Shown here piece after piece: positions 63,311-64,000 of a stretch of DNA of 64,000 nt; position 1 is the stretch's first letter; every line of letters begins with the position of its first letter. Below the pieces are notes generated by a model. That model was given only the letters and a program-made list of their open reading frames with translations, searched no databases and had not been told where the DNA came from. Position numbers and translations under genes: made by a program. The stretch spans positions 310,001 to 374,000 of the forward strand of contig NZ_JAVAMO010000002.1 in NCBI RefSeq assembly GCF_030758345.1. Reading direction: 5' to 3'. This stretch comes from Ruegeria discodermiae (GTDB taxonomy: Bacteria; Pseudomonadota; Alphaproteobacteria; Rhodobacterales; Rhodobacteraceae).

Positions 63311-64000
63311 ATGTTCGATGCAGCTATGGATGTCTTGCCTGTCACCAAACCCATGACAGTCCACAAATTGTCGGTCGCCGTTAAGGGACGGGTCTTATCC
63401 GCCGAAATCCGTATACCGAAAGTCACAACCCCCGGCCTGCCCCCTCTTGTTGCCCTGCATGGAATTTCACGTAAGGCAAAAAGCATTGCCGATGCGTTCT
63501 CAATCCCTTGCGACGCCAAAGGACAAATCCTGATCACGCCGCACTTCTCGCGCAAGCAATGGCGGCATTTTCAGCAGATCGGAACGTATCGCCCGGATCG
63601 CGCAATCCTGACGCTGCTCGATCTGGTGCAGCAAATGGGTTTTGCGTCGACCGAACAGGTTGACATCTTTGGGTATTCCGGCGGCGCACAGCTCGCGCAT
63701 CGGTTTGCGATGCTCTATCCACAACGGGTTGCCAAACTGCATCTTGCGGCCGCCGGGTGGTACTGCCTGCCAGATCTGAAACAGGCTTTCCCGATGGGTC
63801 TTGCGCCTTCGACGAAACGGCTCAGGGCAAATGTACCTGCCCTGGCGCATAATCAACTGCGCAACTATCTGGATCTGAAGCTTCGGGTTTACGTGGGCGC
63901 TGAGGATCGCCATCGCGATGACGCGCTGCGCAAGAATCCCGAAGTTGATGACGTACAGGGTCGCCATCGGCTGGCGCGCGCGCGTCACTATTGCGATGCG
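63311..64000 (+). CDS. Alpha/beta hydrolase (3' partial, runs off the window)
   Basis: Open from the ATG at 63311 to the last base (230 codons). The sequence has the alpha/beta-hydrolase order: oxyanion segment LVALHGISRKAKSIADAF, then the nucleophile elbow FGYSGGAQLAHRFAMLYP (GYSGG, Ser nucleophile), then LHLAAAGWYCLP and VYVGAEDRHRDDAL, where the acid residue is expected. The substrate is unknown; PHB-depolymerase-like and esterase-like proteins share this layout. It is divergent from the second ECF sigma gene. Confidence 0.7.
   Translation, partial: MFDAAMDVLPVTKPMTVHKLSVAVKGRVLSAEIRIPKVTTPGLPPLVALHGISRKAKSIADAFSIPCDAKGQILITPHFSRKQWRHFQQIGTYRPDRAILTLLDLVQQMGFASTEQVDIFGYSGGAQLAHRFAMLYPQRVAKLHLAAAGWYCLPDLKQAFPMGLAPSTKRLRANVPALAHNQLRNYLDLKLRVYVGAEDRHRDDALRKNPEVDDVQGRHRLARARHYCDA

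Noticed and set aside
1-64000. tRNA, rRNA, integrase, transposase or attachment-site signals
   Set aside because: None seen in either strand by eye; the locus borders show no flanking direct repeats that I could identify.

Overview
The window reads as chromosomal DNA of an alphaproteobacterium, most likely of the Rhodobacterales/Roseobacter type. The basis is high GC content, the AapJQMP-type amino-acid ABC transporter, the imelysin/bacterioferritin iron operon, the FecR/CHASE2-cyclase pair, and TRAP-transporter remnants. No rRNA, tRNA, CRISPR array, intact insertion sequence or phage gene was seen. Gene identities were recognised by eye from protein motifs; no database search was run.

Layout. 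1-7809 (+): the 3' part of a VOC-type iron dioxygenase, a winged-helix/TPR regulator, an operon of cysteine synthase and a PLP decarboxylase, an AbrB-type membrane protein, and a CofD-like protein. 7934-11102 (-): a secreted FG-GAP protein behind a pyruvate decarboxylase. 11404-17043 (-): a six-gene iron operon (imelysin, Bfd, Bfr, di-haem oxidoreductase, second imelysin, DUF1513 protein). 17284-20798 (+): nadABC, making quinolinate and nicotinate mononucleotide. 21016-22030 (+): three small genes, each with a strong ribosome-binding site, that look like RiPP precursor peptides. All have a Gly-Gly leader end and a Cys exactly five residues into the core; no modification enzyme is in the window. 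22312-26407: LysE exporter, an ECF sigma/anti-sigma pair divergent from a YceI-cytochrome c fusion, and a LysR regulator. 26636-33300 (+): a large RTX protein with CHRD and Spondin_N-like domains and its type I secretion ABC and HlyD proteins. 33391-37818: CHASE2 cyclase/FecR operon (-), then a membrane protein/M48 protease pair (+).

38122-56750 is the most coherent accessory locus. It holds an amino-acid ABC transporter split into aapJQM at one edge and aapP at the other. Between them lie RidA, an acyl-CoA (propionyl-type) synthetase, an SDR, hydantoinase/oxoprolinase A and B, a DAO-type FAD oxidoreductase, a rhodanese, an IclR regulator, a BisC-type molybdoenzyme, a cystathionine-lyase-type PLP enzyme, a VOC protein and a persulfide-dioxygenase-like MBL protein. 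Three of its promoter regions share an 18-nt motif (TGTTNTATATATCGGWAC, with some variation). This suggests one regulon, probably run by the local IclR protein. The gene set points to import and breakdown of an unidentified sulfur-containing amino acid or cyclic derivative; the substrate is inference.

57276-59899 is a decaying operon: an SDR that has lost its catalytic segment, then fragments of an acyl-CoA dehydrogenase, an acyl-CoA synthetase and a TRAP permease and binding protein, with stop codons, frameshifts and internal deletions. 60355-64000: a subtilase with an acidic N-terminus, a second ECF sigma/anti-sigma pair, and the start of an alpha/beta hydrolase cut by the window edge.
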